From Membranipora membranacea (lineage: Eukaryota > Bryozoa > Gymnolaemata > Cheilostomatida > Membraniporidae), in assembly GCA_914767715.1 (NCBI GenBank), contig OU612073.1, forward strand, positions 12,896,001 to 12,960,000: 64,000 nt of DNA, given 5' to 3'. Under the pieces are notes generated by a model. It searched no databases, was not told where the DNA came from, and saw nothing but the letters and a program-made list of their open reading frames with translations. The position numbers were made by a program, and so were the translations under genes. This document shows positions 12,640-24,270 of this stretch, piece by piece; position 1 is the stretch's first letter, and every line of letters begins with the position of its first letter.

Positions 12640-14060
12640 TAAATTATGCGTCTGGATTCTGCTGCTGCTGGCTCTTTTATCTGCTGCTGGTTTAGTGTAT
12701 TGCTGGAAAGATCAACTATACTGTACTATGGTCCTCTCCAGACAAATTTGGAGTTCAGGCCTGATCTTCTTTAGGCTGTTTACATCTTTTCGGGCCATTC
12801 TTAGTGGCATACTTATGACTGTGTAGGCATGGCTGGTCTGGTCCCGGAGTGCTGCCAATATATTAGCCCCTCTGTGTCTGTTGTGAACATACAGTAATAT
12901 TGTTTAGCTCCAAAACTTTTGTCATCAGTTCCCTGATGTTGTCTGAAGTTTTCTTGTCATCGGATTCCTGCTTTGTGATATCACGGTTGGTTAGCTTCCA
13001 CCCCATTGTCCATATAATGATTGGTTATTCTTACATAAGATTTCTGATGTATTTGGTCAGTACACAACGACTGATTAAAATTTCTCATGCTGCATTGACT
13101 GCTTCCTGATCTATTCGTGGCACACCTAAGGAGTCCGGCATAAGAGATTGTAGTATTGCTTTTGCAAGTTAGGATTGTGGTATTGACAGGAAATACTTAT
13201 GACAGAGTAAACCAGGTACTATGCAAACTGACCAAGCTGATCAAGGCACCAAGCAGTTAGTATTCGTTACAAAGTGTACGATAGATCACTCCATATTCTC
13301 CTTGGCATCCACACAAACAGTTTATGCAGGAAGTTCAGACCGCCTAATGAGATCCGAGCTGACTCGTTGACCAATTCACCTGCACCTCCAACCTGGACCT
13401 AACTCTCCGAAACCCATGAATACAGCCCTGAAAATGTACCTAAATCAAATACAGACAAGCTTCACTGCAAAATGGAAGTAGTCTTCAATTCATATTGACA
13501 GGTCCACCAAAGATCTCTCCCTATTGACGCTATTGACGGAAATAAAATAACTCACTTTTGATCACCTTTGGACTTCTCTGACCACTCAATAAAAAAACTC
13601 GAGTGCCCTCCTGTTTTGATCTAGCCTGGCATCATCGGTGGTGGTTTTCAGCTTGGACATCAGGTTCTCTGTCAGAATAAACATATTCACCTGTATTATT
13701 ATAATGAGATTGAGGTTTTTTCGTTCTGAAGCCTTCTTGTAGACCTCTCAATAAAAACACATTTCAGCATAGATAATGTAGAATAGGGACTTTCTAAGTA
13801 TATCAAGGTTGTACACCGAGATGGCATCCTCCACTTATATTTTACTATTAAATTAATGATCAGCGTACCAATGTTTTTTTTTAGTTCCGGTTAATACATA
13901 ATTTATGTTTAGCAACAGTTCCGAAGAGGTCAACTCTTTTTTGGTAAGAAAGAGTTGACCGGTTCCTGTCACATGATCTCATTCACAATAGTTTTGGCTG
14001 CCACCTGAGCATCTTCAATCCATTTTTTAGAACTGTTAACGACAATATTGGACGTGGCGC
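12640..14060 (-). pseudogene. Decayed helical coding sequence, family not recognised
   Basis: Reading the minus strand, blocks of convincing protein sense are interrupted by stops and frame changes: SKKWIEDAQVAAKTIVNEIM (about 13970-14030), TENLMSKLKTTTDDARLDQN (about 13610-13680), LGVPRIDQEAVNAA (about 13090-13130), ESDDKKTSDNIRELMTKVLE (about 12910-12970) and NILAALRDQTSHAY (about 12820-12860). All look like amphipathic helices. They lie just downstream of the terminal exon at 14115-14317, so they may be the rest of the same, broken gene or a decayed duplicate. Cytoskeletal helical-bundle proteins are possible but I do not assign one. Confidence 0.4.
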
Positions 14061-14114
14061 ACAGTGCTTTGTTTTATATTCTAATGTTCCGAAGTTCTAG
14101 CTTGATGTGCCTTA

Positions 14115-14317
14115 CTACTCCTGTGTGATCCTATCCACCTCCTCAAACAACTCTACTTGTTCATCCTTGAGCCAGTCAGGTTCTCTCCTAGTAGACTTAT
14201 TCATCTTACTAATCTCAGAGCTCTTCCCGTTTAAGTTCTTCAAAAGTTCCTCGTATATTTTTCTGAGAGTCCCGGCTGTTTCAGTCAAAGCCTTCAGCTC
14301 ATGGTTTGCTGTTCCAT
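14115..14317 (-). CDS. Terminal exon of an unrecognised coiled-coil-type protein
   Basis: A good acceptor (GTTTTTGCAG) precedes an open exon that ends in TAG at 14117-14115. With a phase-1 join it encodes about 67 residues, including LTETAGTLRKIYEELLKN and EPDWLKDEQVELFEEVDR. The composition is charged and helical, typical of a coiled coil. Upstream exons would lie above 14330 on the minus strand; open stretches at 14975-15348 on that strand (for example ENLRRISECIVSLQG) may belong but were not joined. Protein-like sequence continues past the TAG in another frame, so the stop may be a mutation. Confidence 0.5.
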
Positions 14318-14974
14318 CTGCAAAAACAAGTCATTTATTCAATTATTTAACTACACCGATAAATAAATAAGTCTACACTTTCACTGAGATGGTGTATCCA
14401 AAGTTGGATCTGGAGGTGCACTTTTGTTATCACCTGGTCATTGATAGTTTCCAGGTCAAGATAGTAAAAAGAACAGGGAGGGACAGCAGTATAAACCTAA
14501 GTTATGGTCAGTGTCAGAGCTATAAGGAGACATCTGTCTGCTGGTAGGCAGTTCCAATCTTTGGCTGTTCTTATAAAGAAGAATCAGGCGGTAGTGCAGG
14601 GCTTAAGTGTAGAGGATAAAGTACTGTAGGTTGTGGTGTCTTCGAGTACTAAAACAGCTATAGCCTTCATTTACTCTCAACTCTCAACTTCCACCTCTGT
14701 TAGCCAAAATTTAGTGCTGGGTAAGATCTTTTCAGCCTCGAACTAGGTAACCTGAAAAATAGCAAATATTTAAACCGTCGGGGTAATTGAGCATTCTATT
14801 CTATTGATGTCTTCTTCTTATTTTAGCTCGGCAACCATCATCAGTTTTTACGCCTTCATCACATTCATAATCTGCATTCATAATCTGCAGCTCTTGCAAC
14901 AACTGCACACCATGCATGCTCTTTTCTCACTCATGACCGTACCCGAATATCATCTGAACTAATCAACATCATAA

Positions 14975-15348
14975 TTATGATCCTTTATCTAATCCATCGT
15001 CATCTACTGTCTCAGCCACTCTCTCCCCATTTGACCAGACCAAGCTGTACTTCAAAATCAAATGCACCTCAACCTTTATCGTCAATGCACACATTGCCAC
15101 AGCCACCATCAGAGTAGAAACTGCAAGCAGCCTTGAAAGATACTGTCCTCGAACATTGTCACCGAAGAAGAAATAATAGTGGTGCAACGGAACAACACAG
15201 CAATTACCGATGAACCAATGGCCTCCAAAAGGTACAGCTGGCATACTTTGAGGTGATAAATCCACCTGCTACTCCACTCGCTGATAGTGCGAGCTCCTTG
15301 CAAGCTGACTATACATTCAGATATTCTTCTCAGGTTCTCTGATATCAT
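14975..15348 (-). other. Two overlapping open stretches, status uncertain
   Basis: A 79-codon and a 96-codon frame overlap on the minus strand. The first contains LRRISECIVSLQGARTISEW. A frame change near 15120-15260 joins the more plausible parts of each. No domain is recognised and no clean splice sites were found. It could be upstream sequence of the coiled-coil gene at 14.1-14.3 kb. Confidence 0.2.
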
Positions 15349-15349
15349 T

Positions 15350-16460
15350 TCAATTCAAATCATATACTTATTCATAAAATGACCCAAATATTATGCAAGA
15401 GTTTCTGCCACACACTTGTATTATATATTTATACACTTGATAAATCCTCAAGAAGTCACATTATGTACATTATACTTTGAAAACTTCTTTTTGGTTCGAA
15501 AATTTTTACAAAATGATATGGTACAAACTCTATGAATAATGTGTTCTAGTTATGCACCAGTCTTACCAGTCAACATCACCTGATTATTTATCCATCATGC
15601 AAATCTAGTTCTCACATTTGCCGCTGCATGGGCACTGCAAATTGCATTGAGACCTGGCGTTTGAAACCCTGACGTCATAAGCCCTCCACAACTTCACCAT
15701 TGGGAGTAAGTGTCTGGTAGCTACTGCCGTCAATATTATAATTTAATACATATTAACACTCAGATATGGCTAGTCATTTGCTCGTCTATACTCAAATACT
15801 TCATTGCCTTAGCTATTCAGAAATATGCGTGAGAACAAGTTGCATTCCACATAATTTTGGCATGTCAATTTCTGTTTATGGCAACTATGTCAATATTTAC
15901 CATCTAGCTCAATTGAACAGCCATACGAGAAATCCTGACAAACTACACTAACACGGAAATAGCACCCTAGAGCTGACTTCAAACTCACATTTTTACTAAC
16001 AACACAGACCCCAAGCAGCAACCATTTAGTTGAGAAGAATTATGTTATACCTACATTATCATATTCCCATATTTTCTTACTGTTTTATGGATCCCTTAAC
16101 GGCGTGAGTTTCAAAGCAAAATCTTAAACACAAGTTCAAAAATTAGAACTGGATTCAACTTTTATTAAGCCATATACTGTGCAATAGGTGTACTTGCCAA
16201 GACCGCAAGCTGACATAGGAAAATTAAACCAAGTATTCTAAATTATATTTTTTATGATGAACTTTTATTAACCACTGATCAATGCATGAAGCAAATAAGA
16301 CCATGTGAAAACGAAAAAACAAAAGAAGCAATAAGAAGGCATTGACGTATTTATGAGTGTTTATAAAAAAGGCTTTTTCTGCAAAGAGCAGTATTGGATT
16401 TAGGGATGGTCATGGTTTTATGATGGTGCCTGTCATTTGTTGCTAGGTGATGTAGATGAT
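15350..16460. other. Intergenic; no gene seen
   Basis: No exon, repeat or RNA gene could be supported in this stretch. Confidence 0.5.
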
Positions 16461-16463
16461 GGT

Positions 16464-16950
16464 GATGTGGATGGCTGGTGTTCTTTCTCACATTATTGAC
16501 ATACTTTCAAGAATCTCCTTGTCCCCTTTTGATAAGTATGGGAACCAACTTGGTGCTGCGTACGAGATCACTGACAGAACTCTCGATCTATAAAATGTGA
16601 CCAGACTAGACGTGGAGACCCCAACTTTCCTGAGCCGAATAATCGTATGCACAGCTGGCCTTAACTTACTTATTACAGAGTTAACGTGAGCACTGAATCT
16701 CATATCATTGAAGCAGACTTTCCACCATTGGATAGTCTTTTTAGCAAAACCGATTGTACATGGGAAATTTAGATATTTGTTACGATGGCTTGGGTAAGCG
16801 TGCGTTCTAATGATTTTATAACATCGAGTAGTATCTCTTATCTTGTTAACATCATGCCTAATAATGATGGATTTGTTGCCACTAGATTTACTACCATCCT
16901 AGGCTTGAGTTGCCTTCTGATGTGAGGAAGAAAGATAACTGCCTGCACCA
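16464..16950 (-). pseudogene. LINE reverse-transcriptase fragment (thumb region)
   Basis: The minus strand at 16488-16703 encodes HVNSVISKLRPAVHTIIRLR, then FYRSRVLSVISYAAPSWFPY. This matches the segment after the catalytic palm of CR1/L2/jockey-like non-LTR reverse transcriptases and closely parallels the longer copy at 55.98-57.08 kb. No palm motif is present, and the frame ends soon after the match. Upstream minus-strand sequence to about 16950 (YPSHRNKYLNFPCTIGFAKK) looks like the C-terminal tail of such a protein, but in the wrong order, suggesting rearrangement. Confidence 0.72.
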
Positions 16951-16959
16951 CCTGCAGTC

Positions 16960-18120
16960 ATTCTTTTGTGCTGATTGAAAATGATTGGCTAATGAGCAAA
17001 CACACTTTAACAATATTAACAAAGATTATAAATACTAAGATATGACACTCCTAACAAACTCCGGTCTTCAGTTGAATAGGCAAGCGGCCCGCATGAAAAC
17101 GAGTGTTACGCTTCAATTAGAATTTCAATAGGAAATTCAAAACTTACACAGGTAGCCTGTTTGTTGTTCATGAAAATTATGTATTTCCAAACTTCACAGA
17201 AACTTCGAATAAAAATATTTTAGATCTAGACATTTCAGTCATCACAATGATGTAAAAATCAAAATCATGGGATGATTACTAATGAGTGATTTTGAGGATT
17301 TTTTAAAGCAATTTTTACACACTTTAAGATGTTTTGACACACAAGACTTACTTAGATAAACTGTTCTCTTTACATCGAATATTTTTTATTTCAGTCTTCA
17401 GGGTGATAAAAAATCCAAATGAATTTGACGGCCTCCTAAAGAGTAGTATTGATATGGCTTAGCAGTGGGTGACTTGGAGAAGCTTTCTGTTTTGTGGTAT
17501 CAATTCTTGTCCATTTGTGCACCAGTATGGATCTTACTCAGGAGAATAGCGCAGGATCTTATTGCAAGATTTGGTAAAACTATAAAGTACACTGTAGGAT
17601 CAACTAAGTGACATTGACCTTATCATAGAGTTTGACCACCATGGGAAGGTGATGTAATTGCAACTGTGGTGATCTTACCACTTACTGTTTTGTCAGCGAC
17701 TAAACGGCTGGTAGGTAAACTATGTGAAATAGCTGAGATTATGGGTGAAGCTTCACTGATGTAGTTGAGTACTCGAGTATGGACCTGAGTTTTCATGTTA
17801 TAATGCTAAACTCAATCTAAAATAAAGGCCCCATCATTCATGCAGATGGTGGGGTAACTTTTGCTTAGCATATCTATAGAAGAGACATGTTCATAAGGCG
17901 CTATGAACTGGACACTTTTTGGGCCGTCTCTATAGCCACGTTTACCTGTTAAATTGGAGCAAATGTTCTCAAGTAAATATATTGAGGTGATTGGTAATAA
18001 TGATTATTTTCATGGTTCACAAAAAGATTTTGTCGGAGGGGAGGGAGAAAAAAAGGCTGTTTTTGGCCTGTTTTTATTTAGTTTTCAGCATGTGAATGAC
18101 AAACTACATTAATCTGACAC
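16960..18120. other. Intergenic; no gene seen
   Basis: AT-rich; no exon or element supported. Confidence 0.5.
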
Positions 18121-18132
18121 CTTCCTTTGGTC

Positions 18133-18457
18133 TAGCCCTGTTCACGCGGCCACGGGTTTTGGTTTTTTTGGTTTTGTAGGTGGCCATGTATCGTTCGGTA
18201 TAGTATCGGTAGTCATCATGGTCTTACTCATGGGTGTTTTAAATTTTCTTAACTAACTAGCTTATTTATATTTATTTTGAATATGATAAATGACAAAGTT
18301 AATTTATTTGCCCATGGAACATAGAAAAAGTCAAAGCTCAAAGTGGTGAAGATTAGAGCTAAAACAGCAGAAGACAACTACCGAAACTATACCGAACGAT
18401 ACATGGCCACCTACAAAACGAAAAAAACCAAAACCCATGGCCGTGTGAACAGGGCTA
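18133..18457. mobile_element. Foldback/MITE element with 9-bp target duplication
   Basis: Two arms of about 85-90 bp are inverted copies of each other. The left arm starts TAGCCCTGTTCACGCGGCCA and runs through GGTGGCCATGTATCGTTCGG; the right arm ends in the complement. CCTTTGGTC occurs directly at both edges (18124-18132 and 18458-18466). The 325-bp element has no coding capacity. A 9-bp duplication with long terminal repeats is typical of Mutator-like (MULE) elements, but that assignment is inference. Confidence 0.88.
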
Positions 18458-19107
18458 CCTTTGGTCAGCTTAGAATGACTGTTGGTCATAGGAAACATTT
18501 GTTTGATGTAAGGGCTATCTAGTATTGTGTGTACCTAGTCTTACTCATCTCACAATGCAATGTTAGCCACTAAATCAAATATATCTGCAAAATCCATTGA
18601 CTGACTGCATGAATAAATGCCTCGACTGTGGCCCATATGTCCTTGTAACACACATGAAAAAAATCAAGAGGTTTGCATGAACCATTCTTGGGTAAATCTG
18701 AAATAAGAGAGGCTATGTCTGCAGAAAGAAACCATTGCTCCATTGTAATCTAATATAAACAGAGCAAGCGAGCGCATCAGCCTAAAATGAAAACACTCGT
18801 TTTCACGCTTGAGTTACTGTGGACAGGGAACAGCGGCAGTGTCATGTCATAGTCATTGATAATAATATGTTGATTTAGTTGGTGTTAGCTAAATTTGACG
18901 CTCAATAAATGAGTGGATGGAATGCACATCACATAATGTGAACAATACCACTTTCTAAGGACCTGGATGAATTTCAATAGTAGGATTTGTTAATGCAAAC
19001 ATAAAGTGTATAGAAATCGTTTTTGCTTTAGTAACAGGCATCTTATAACCAATTTTTGCTCTCACTTCCCTAACGACTTTGGCGTGCAATACATTGAATC
19101 GTAGATA

Positions 19108-22100
19108 ATGTCTCCGGGAATATTCACTGTTTTGCTTTTCTGCTGTCTAATAGTTAACTGCACCAGTACACCTGCCCAGGAGGTCGGAGCACTCGCTTTT
19201 GTGACACACTTGGATTACACAGAAAAGAAAGGAATTCTGTTAGCCTATGAGCCATCAAGATCTACATGTATGCTTTCAACTTCTTTATTTATAATACTCT
19301 TTTTAACTAGACTTGCCAACCTATATTTTCCAAAATGCTTACAAAAATTTACAAAATGCTTATAATGCTTACAAAACTCCAGGGCACCTTGCATGACCAG
19401 GAATTGTCTCAAAAAAACTTTCGCGCTACGAGAAGTCAACTCATTCCATCTCACTTGACAAAAGTTGCAATTTGACTCACGTCAACTTGAAAAGGTAAAA
19501 AGTCAGCATCAACTCAACAGATTGGGTTTCTGAATCCAATACCAGAGTATTAGACCAAATTAATCAGCAATGACAAGATGATTATGCAAGAAAACTCAAC
19601 TAAACACATCATCATGAATTTTTGGTAACCTGATTACGTAAACAGGTGTTTGAAAAACCACAAATGCGTACAGCTAGTCAAATAAGCGCCCATAAACACT
19701 TTAAGCTTACAGGTTGGCAAGTATGTTTTAACTAGCCAATGTGTTGGCTCTGATTTGTTGGCCAACCGCCCAGAGCCGACACATTGGCTTCCTGTTAAAA
19801 TTACTGGGTTAAATTTTTGATCTGTGCCTGTTTTAATCATCATGAAGTGATCTGTCTAGATTAGGGAGGGGAGAGTGGTCATTGGACATCCTGTATGAAA
19901 GCACAAGAATTAACCCACTGTCTATCAATGAGCAGGTATTATATAGCTGAGGCTTGAGACAGAGACTGATGAAACAGACACACATTCATCCCACATATAT
20001 CTGATCCAATTGCAGATGAGCCACATTGGGGCCTGGTGACACAGAATGTAATTTATAATGCTGTTGGCACTACATATGATGAAGCAGAGAAAGCTAGGGA
20101 CACTACATCAGTTAAGCGAACTATGTCATGGTCAACACAAGGTGTGTTATTATATTAATGACGTGTATAATTGCAGTCAATAATGGGAGCAACACATTGT
20201 TGTTCATCAGTATTTTGGTAGTCGTTGTTGCTTGGTAGCTCTCAAATCCTGAATCTGAGGCACCTAACTCTGATATCAATCAACGTTAAAGATTCATAGA
20301 CAAGGCATGCGTTCAGAGCATAATGCATAATGTCCTTGCTCCATTACATATGTCCACCGATTTGCAAGGCTATCAGAGTCATATTTAAGAAGTTATTCCA
20401 AATAGTGTCTATGAGGTTTGATGATCACTATGTAAGCTAATTATAGAAATTTTTGGAAACAGAGGCTTTTATAGCTGGCTGGAGACACTCCAAACATACT
20501 TCTCTATGAGCTCATGTGAGGGTTAAGAAGCTATAAGTCTAGATCAAGAGCTTGATTAGATACTCCCAATACTAAAAAACAGCTTAATGGATATCCCATA
20601 ACATTTTGTTTTTTTACATCCATCAGATATTGTTGCCTATATCTCAACACTGGATTGCAGCAGAGTGATAGAAATTGGTGGGTCTATGTAATAAAGCATC
20701 ATGCTTGTCTATCAATCTTTAAATACAACAAAGAAAAAACTACCGAATGAAGTAAAAAAAAATTTATAATTGCTTCAAAAGTTTTTGTCTTCATGATTAC
20801 CAGGTGGATATTATTTTTTGGAAGACAGTGAGATAAACATCTACAGCGGAGTATATTTCAGCACTCAGATCCAAATGCTAAACTCAACAGGCAGCGTAGT
20901 ATTCCTTGATTGCTTAACTACAGAGCTAAAGCCACCTTTCTGGAACTGCAACGCTGAGAAAGATGGTGAAAAAACTGAAAGTCCCTGCTCGTCAAGTAAG
21001 CTTTATTAATACAATGCATGTTGATACACCAGACAACTGCTTGTAAAATGTTCTCAGTTTCACGATACAAATCTTGAAAGATATTGCTCCTTTTCATATG
21101 CCTGATTCATATGCCAATAATATCAAAACAATATAAGGCATATGAAACTTACAAAATGCTCTCATAGGATTGCATCCATTGCGTGAGAATATTTGAGCAG
21201 TAAATGAGAGTGTTATAAAACATGGCTTACAGTGGCAGGTGACTGGAAAACCAATCACTGGTCGAGTATGAGATGCTGATCAAAGTCACAAATACTTATT
21301 TATTATACATGGCATCATAGACATGGCATTGTGAACCTTTTTGTTTGAGTCGTTAATGGAATGAGGTGCAATTTTGTTGCACAGTATTATGTAATTGGTG
21401 ATTAGATGATATCAATGTCAATCTGCATTCACACCTTTTCCGTCCTTTCAGTCTATGATGTATTGCATTTGATTGGTGGATCTTCAACGACACAAGCGGG
21501 TGAATGCCGAACTATGAACCGCGACGCAAGTTTGCCAACTACAAAAACTACAGAGGCTATCACAACGCAAAATGATATATCATTGTCAACTGTAATGAAT
21601 CCAAGAGAAACAACAAGCACTGTCACAGCTGATGTCTCTGAGAATAATTTTACAACCCCTACAACATCCAGATCACCCTCAGGCGATACCACCAAGAGTA
21701 TTTTTCCACAGTCAACTGTAATGAAACCAAGAGAAACAACAAGCACTGTCACAGCTGATGTCTCTGAGAATAATTTTAAAACCCCTACAACATCCAGGTC
21801 ACCCTCAGGCGATACCACCAAGAGTATTTTTCCAGAGTCAACAAAAGGTAACACATTTCTGAATAAGCTGTACTGAGAGTATATTTAAAAAATAACCGGT
21901 CCAATACAAAAAGGAAATTTGGTGCCGATTTATATATGTATATATATATCGTTCCCTGATCTATGTCTAACAAACAGTAAAAAAAATTCTCCATCAAAAT
22001 AATGAGGGAGCAGCGAGAGAATGTTTAGTTTTTGATTTTGAAAGTGAGATCGTCAATGATGTTGACATAATATACGGTACATGAGTGCGAGTCGGTAAGA

Positions 22101-22842
22101 AGGTTGGAGAAGTATATAGTAGTTTAAGCCCACTTTTTCTGTCTAATGAATAAAGAATGTACTCTTGAGGATATTTTGCGTAGAACAATTCATGTGGTTG
22201 GATGGTAGAAAGCTAAGAGATAAATACTTGCTTGTGATACATTACTAACATACTTTAAACTTTCCTTTTTCCAACAGTGTCTTGGAAGATAGCCATAGCT
22301 GCAGTTATACCTACTATTACTCTGAGCAGTATTGCTATTACTGGATTATTCATTGTGTGAGTATGTCTTATATTAGTAAGAAGTAGTATTATGTAATAGA
22401 TCTTGAAACAACATGTTCACAATGAGCTTTCAAGAGATTCACACATTTACCTTTGAAACTACAAAAACCCATCACATTCTCATTATTAGGATTACAATGC
22501 TAAAATGTGTGACTAGGGCTAGTTATGTTCGTGACAGATGGTTGCAAACAAGATTTTTCTCATTCCAGGTACAAAAGGGCAGGAAACAACAACTCGGAAT
22601 CCGGTGACTTGTCATCATCTCTCCCCGATCCCAGTTACGATAGAGTAGCATCCAGAACTTCTTCCTTATATGCTTATCCAAATTCTATCTCCTCCTTTGG
22701 AAGTACAGATTTCTCACTCTCTGATCTGGGAGCTCAGCAGGGAAGGGAAGACAACCCCATGGATGCGGAATCAGATGTTGGAAAGTATGTTACTGGTGTC
22801 TATTGTGTCTCTCAATCATATGCAATCAGTGACAAATCTTAA
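19108..22842 (+). CDS. Type I membrane protein with mucin-like stalk, family not recognised
   Basis: Six exons join in phase: 19108-19267, 20016-20141, 20804-20995, 21452-21847 (all ending in phase 1), 22278-22356 (phase 2) and 22569-22842 (stop TAA). They total 1227 nt, giving about 408 residues. Residues 1-20 are a signal peptide (MSPGIFTVLLFCCLIVNCTS). An extracellular region of about 160 residues follows, with several Cys (for example FLDCLTTELKPPFWNCN). Exon 4 encodes a Thr/Ser-rich stalk containing a 42-residue unit twice. Exon 5 encodes the transmembrane helix (IAIAAVIPTITLSSIAITGL). Exon 6 gives a cytoplasmic tail starting YKRAGNNN, rich in Ser and Tyr. Each of the first four exons is symmetric or ends in phase 1, typical of extracellular modules. 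A donor-like GTATGT near 22783 could allow a longer tail. I do not recognise the ectodomain. Confidence 0.8.
19311..19725. mobile_element. Non-autonomous inverted-repeat element, CATACTTGCCAAG-type family, copy 2
   Basis: The left end is ACTTGCCAACCTATATTTTCC. The right end, on the complement, is CATACTTGCCAACCTGTAAG. TTTTAACTAG occurs directly on both sides (19301-19310 and 19726-19735), so the target duplication is 8-10 bp. It sits in intron 1 of the membrane-protein gene. It has no coding sequence of its own. Confidence 0.75.
19726..19801. repeat. Hairpin-forming inverted repeat
   Basis: AGCCAATGTGTTGGCTCTG (19734-19752) faces its near-complement at 19771-19789 across an 18-bp loop; outer bases TTTTAAC/GTTAAAA extend it. 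It adjoins the transposon that ends at 19725. It could be another tiny inverted-repeat element or part of the same insertion. Confidence 0.65.
21586..21837 (+). repeat. In-frame 126-bp tandem duplication in the stalk exon
   Basis: Two nearly identical 126-bp units (21586-21711 and 21712-21837) each encode 42 residues beginning STVMNPRETT or STVMKPRETT and ending near KSIFPQ or KSIFPE. Only a few bases differ, so the duplication is recent. A partial third start (TCAACA) follows before the splice donor. Confidence 0.92.
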
Positions 22843-22849
22843 ATCGACA

Positions 22850-24270
22850 ATGATTTTAACATGGGACATTATCAACCAAAACTCACCCACAATAAGGACT
22901 TAAAAAATGTAGACAGATTTTTGTATTAGAGCTTACTGGTCAACGACATATTTCAAACTCAAAACCTATAGACAGTGAAATTAGATCACTCGGTCAGATA
23001 AATGAATCACAGAGTTTGAGAGATACATTACTGATCATTTGTTAAACCGACTTGATAAACTGACTTGATAAACTGACTTGATAAACTGACAAACTGGCCA
23101 TGAACAAGCATTTGGCAATTTATGTACGGTTGCTTGACACCATTTCTCATCTTTGATTTCTTCAAATGCTCAGTCAATGCAAAATGTTATTGCTGTCAAA
23201 ACTTTTAACAAGATCCGGTTAATGATACAGACTTATATTCTGATGTAACTTTTCAATAAATAGCCATACTGTGTATTTTACCATTGATCCATGAATTGAT
23301 ATCAATTGTTTGGACCGATAAATCATTTATATATACCTCAATGTAATAAACAATGAATTATTTCTCTACTACTCTCATTGGCTGAGCAATTCCTGTTTTT
23401 GTACTGTGCAAAACGAATCCGTTTTGAGAAACAACTAACTGAAGCTAATACTCTGTTGCTTTTATTGTGCCAATTCACTCATTTCCCAGCGGGCAAATAG
23501 TTGTCTAAACTGAGTTGGAAAGAGGTTACCGGAAGAGGCTGAACACTGTTGCCAATAGTATGCCATATGGACCGGTGGAAGAGGTTGCCAAAAAGGGATT
23601 TTTAGCAACCTCTTCAAGAAGTTAAATAGAGGTTTTATATCCTTCTCAGGAAAGGATATATCAGGGATATTATTAACTGTCTCTATCCAAGTTCGATATT
23701 AAGATTATATAGTTAATTTATTTTTTATATTCATTAATTTTTCTAAAATTACCCAGAAGGCCTGTGGGAGAGGGAGTATTGGTACTGGCTGAGTGGGGTC
23801 TGTAGAATGCTTCTGCCCTGCTAAGAGCGTTTAGCATTTGGTATTTAGATACCTAGCAAGAATTATTATTTAATAATTTTACAAATGGATCATTTCCTGA
23901 CCACCACTTGTTGTGTTTCGTATTAAGTGGTGCCAGAAGCAATTGATTCAATCAATGGCCACGCATTTGCCTATATCAAATTTCTTGGATGTGACACTGG
24001 TTCACAGGAATTAAATAAGGATGCTCATGTCTTATTTGATTACTTGGTGTCTGGATGTAAAGCATTCTCAAAAACAAGCACTTCGCTAGGGGAGACAAAT
24101 GCTACATCGGTCTGCAAATTACATTGACCTAACCGTGACAACCAATTTTACACTCAGCCTAGACCTCTAGGATTGGTGTTGCAGTAAATTTGTACCATCG
24201 AAAACCAGGGCTCTCAACCTAGGAGGATTCGAAACCTGAGTTTTGATATTAGCATGTAACATAGTGGTAT
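22850..24270. other. Intergenic; no gene seen
   Basis: No exon supported. A short tandem repeat (GACTTGATAAACT, three copies) lies at about 23049-23092. Near 23490 the word TTCCCAGCGGGCAAA resembles the end motif of the repeat at 43.0-43.5 kb. Confidence 0.5.

Noticed and set aside
21453-21854. A 133-codon minus-strand open frame.
   Set aside because: It is the complement of the repetitive stalk exon of the membrane-protein gene.
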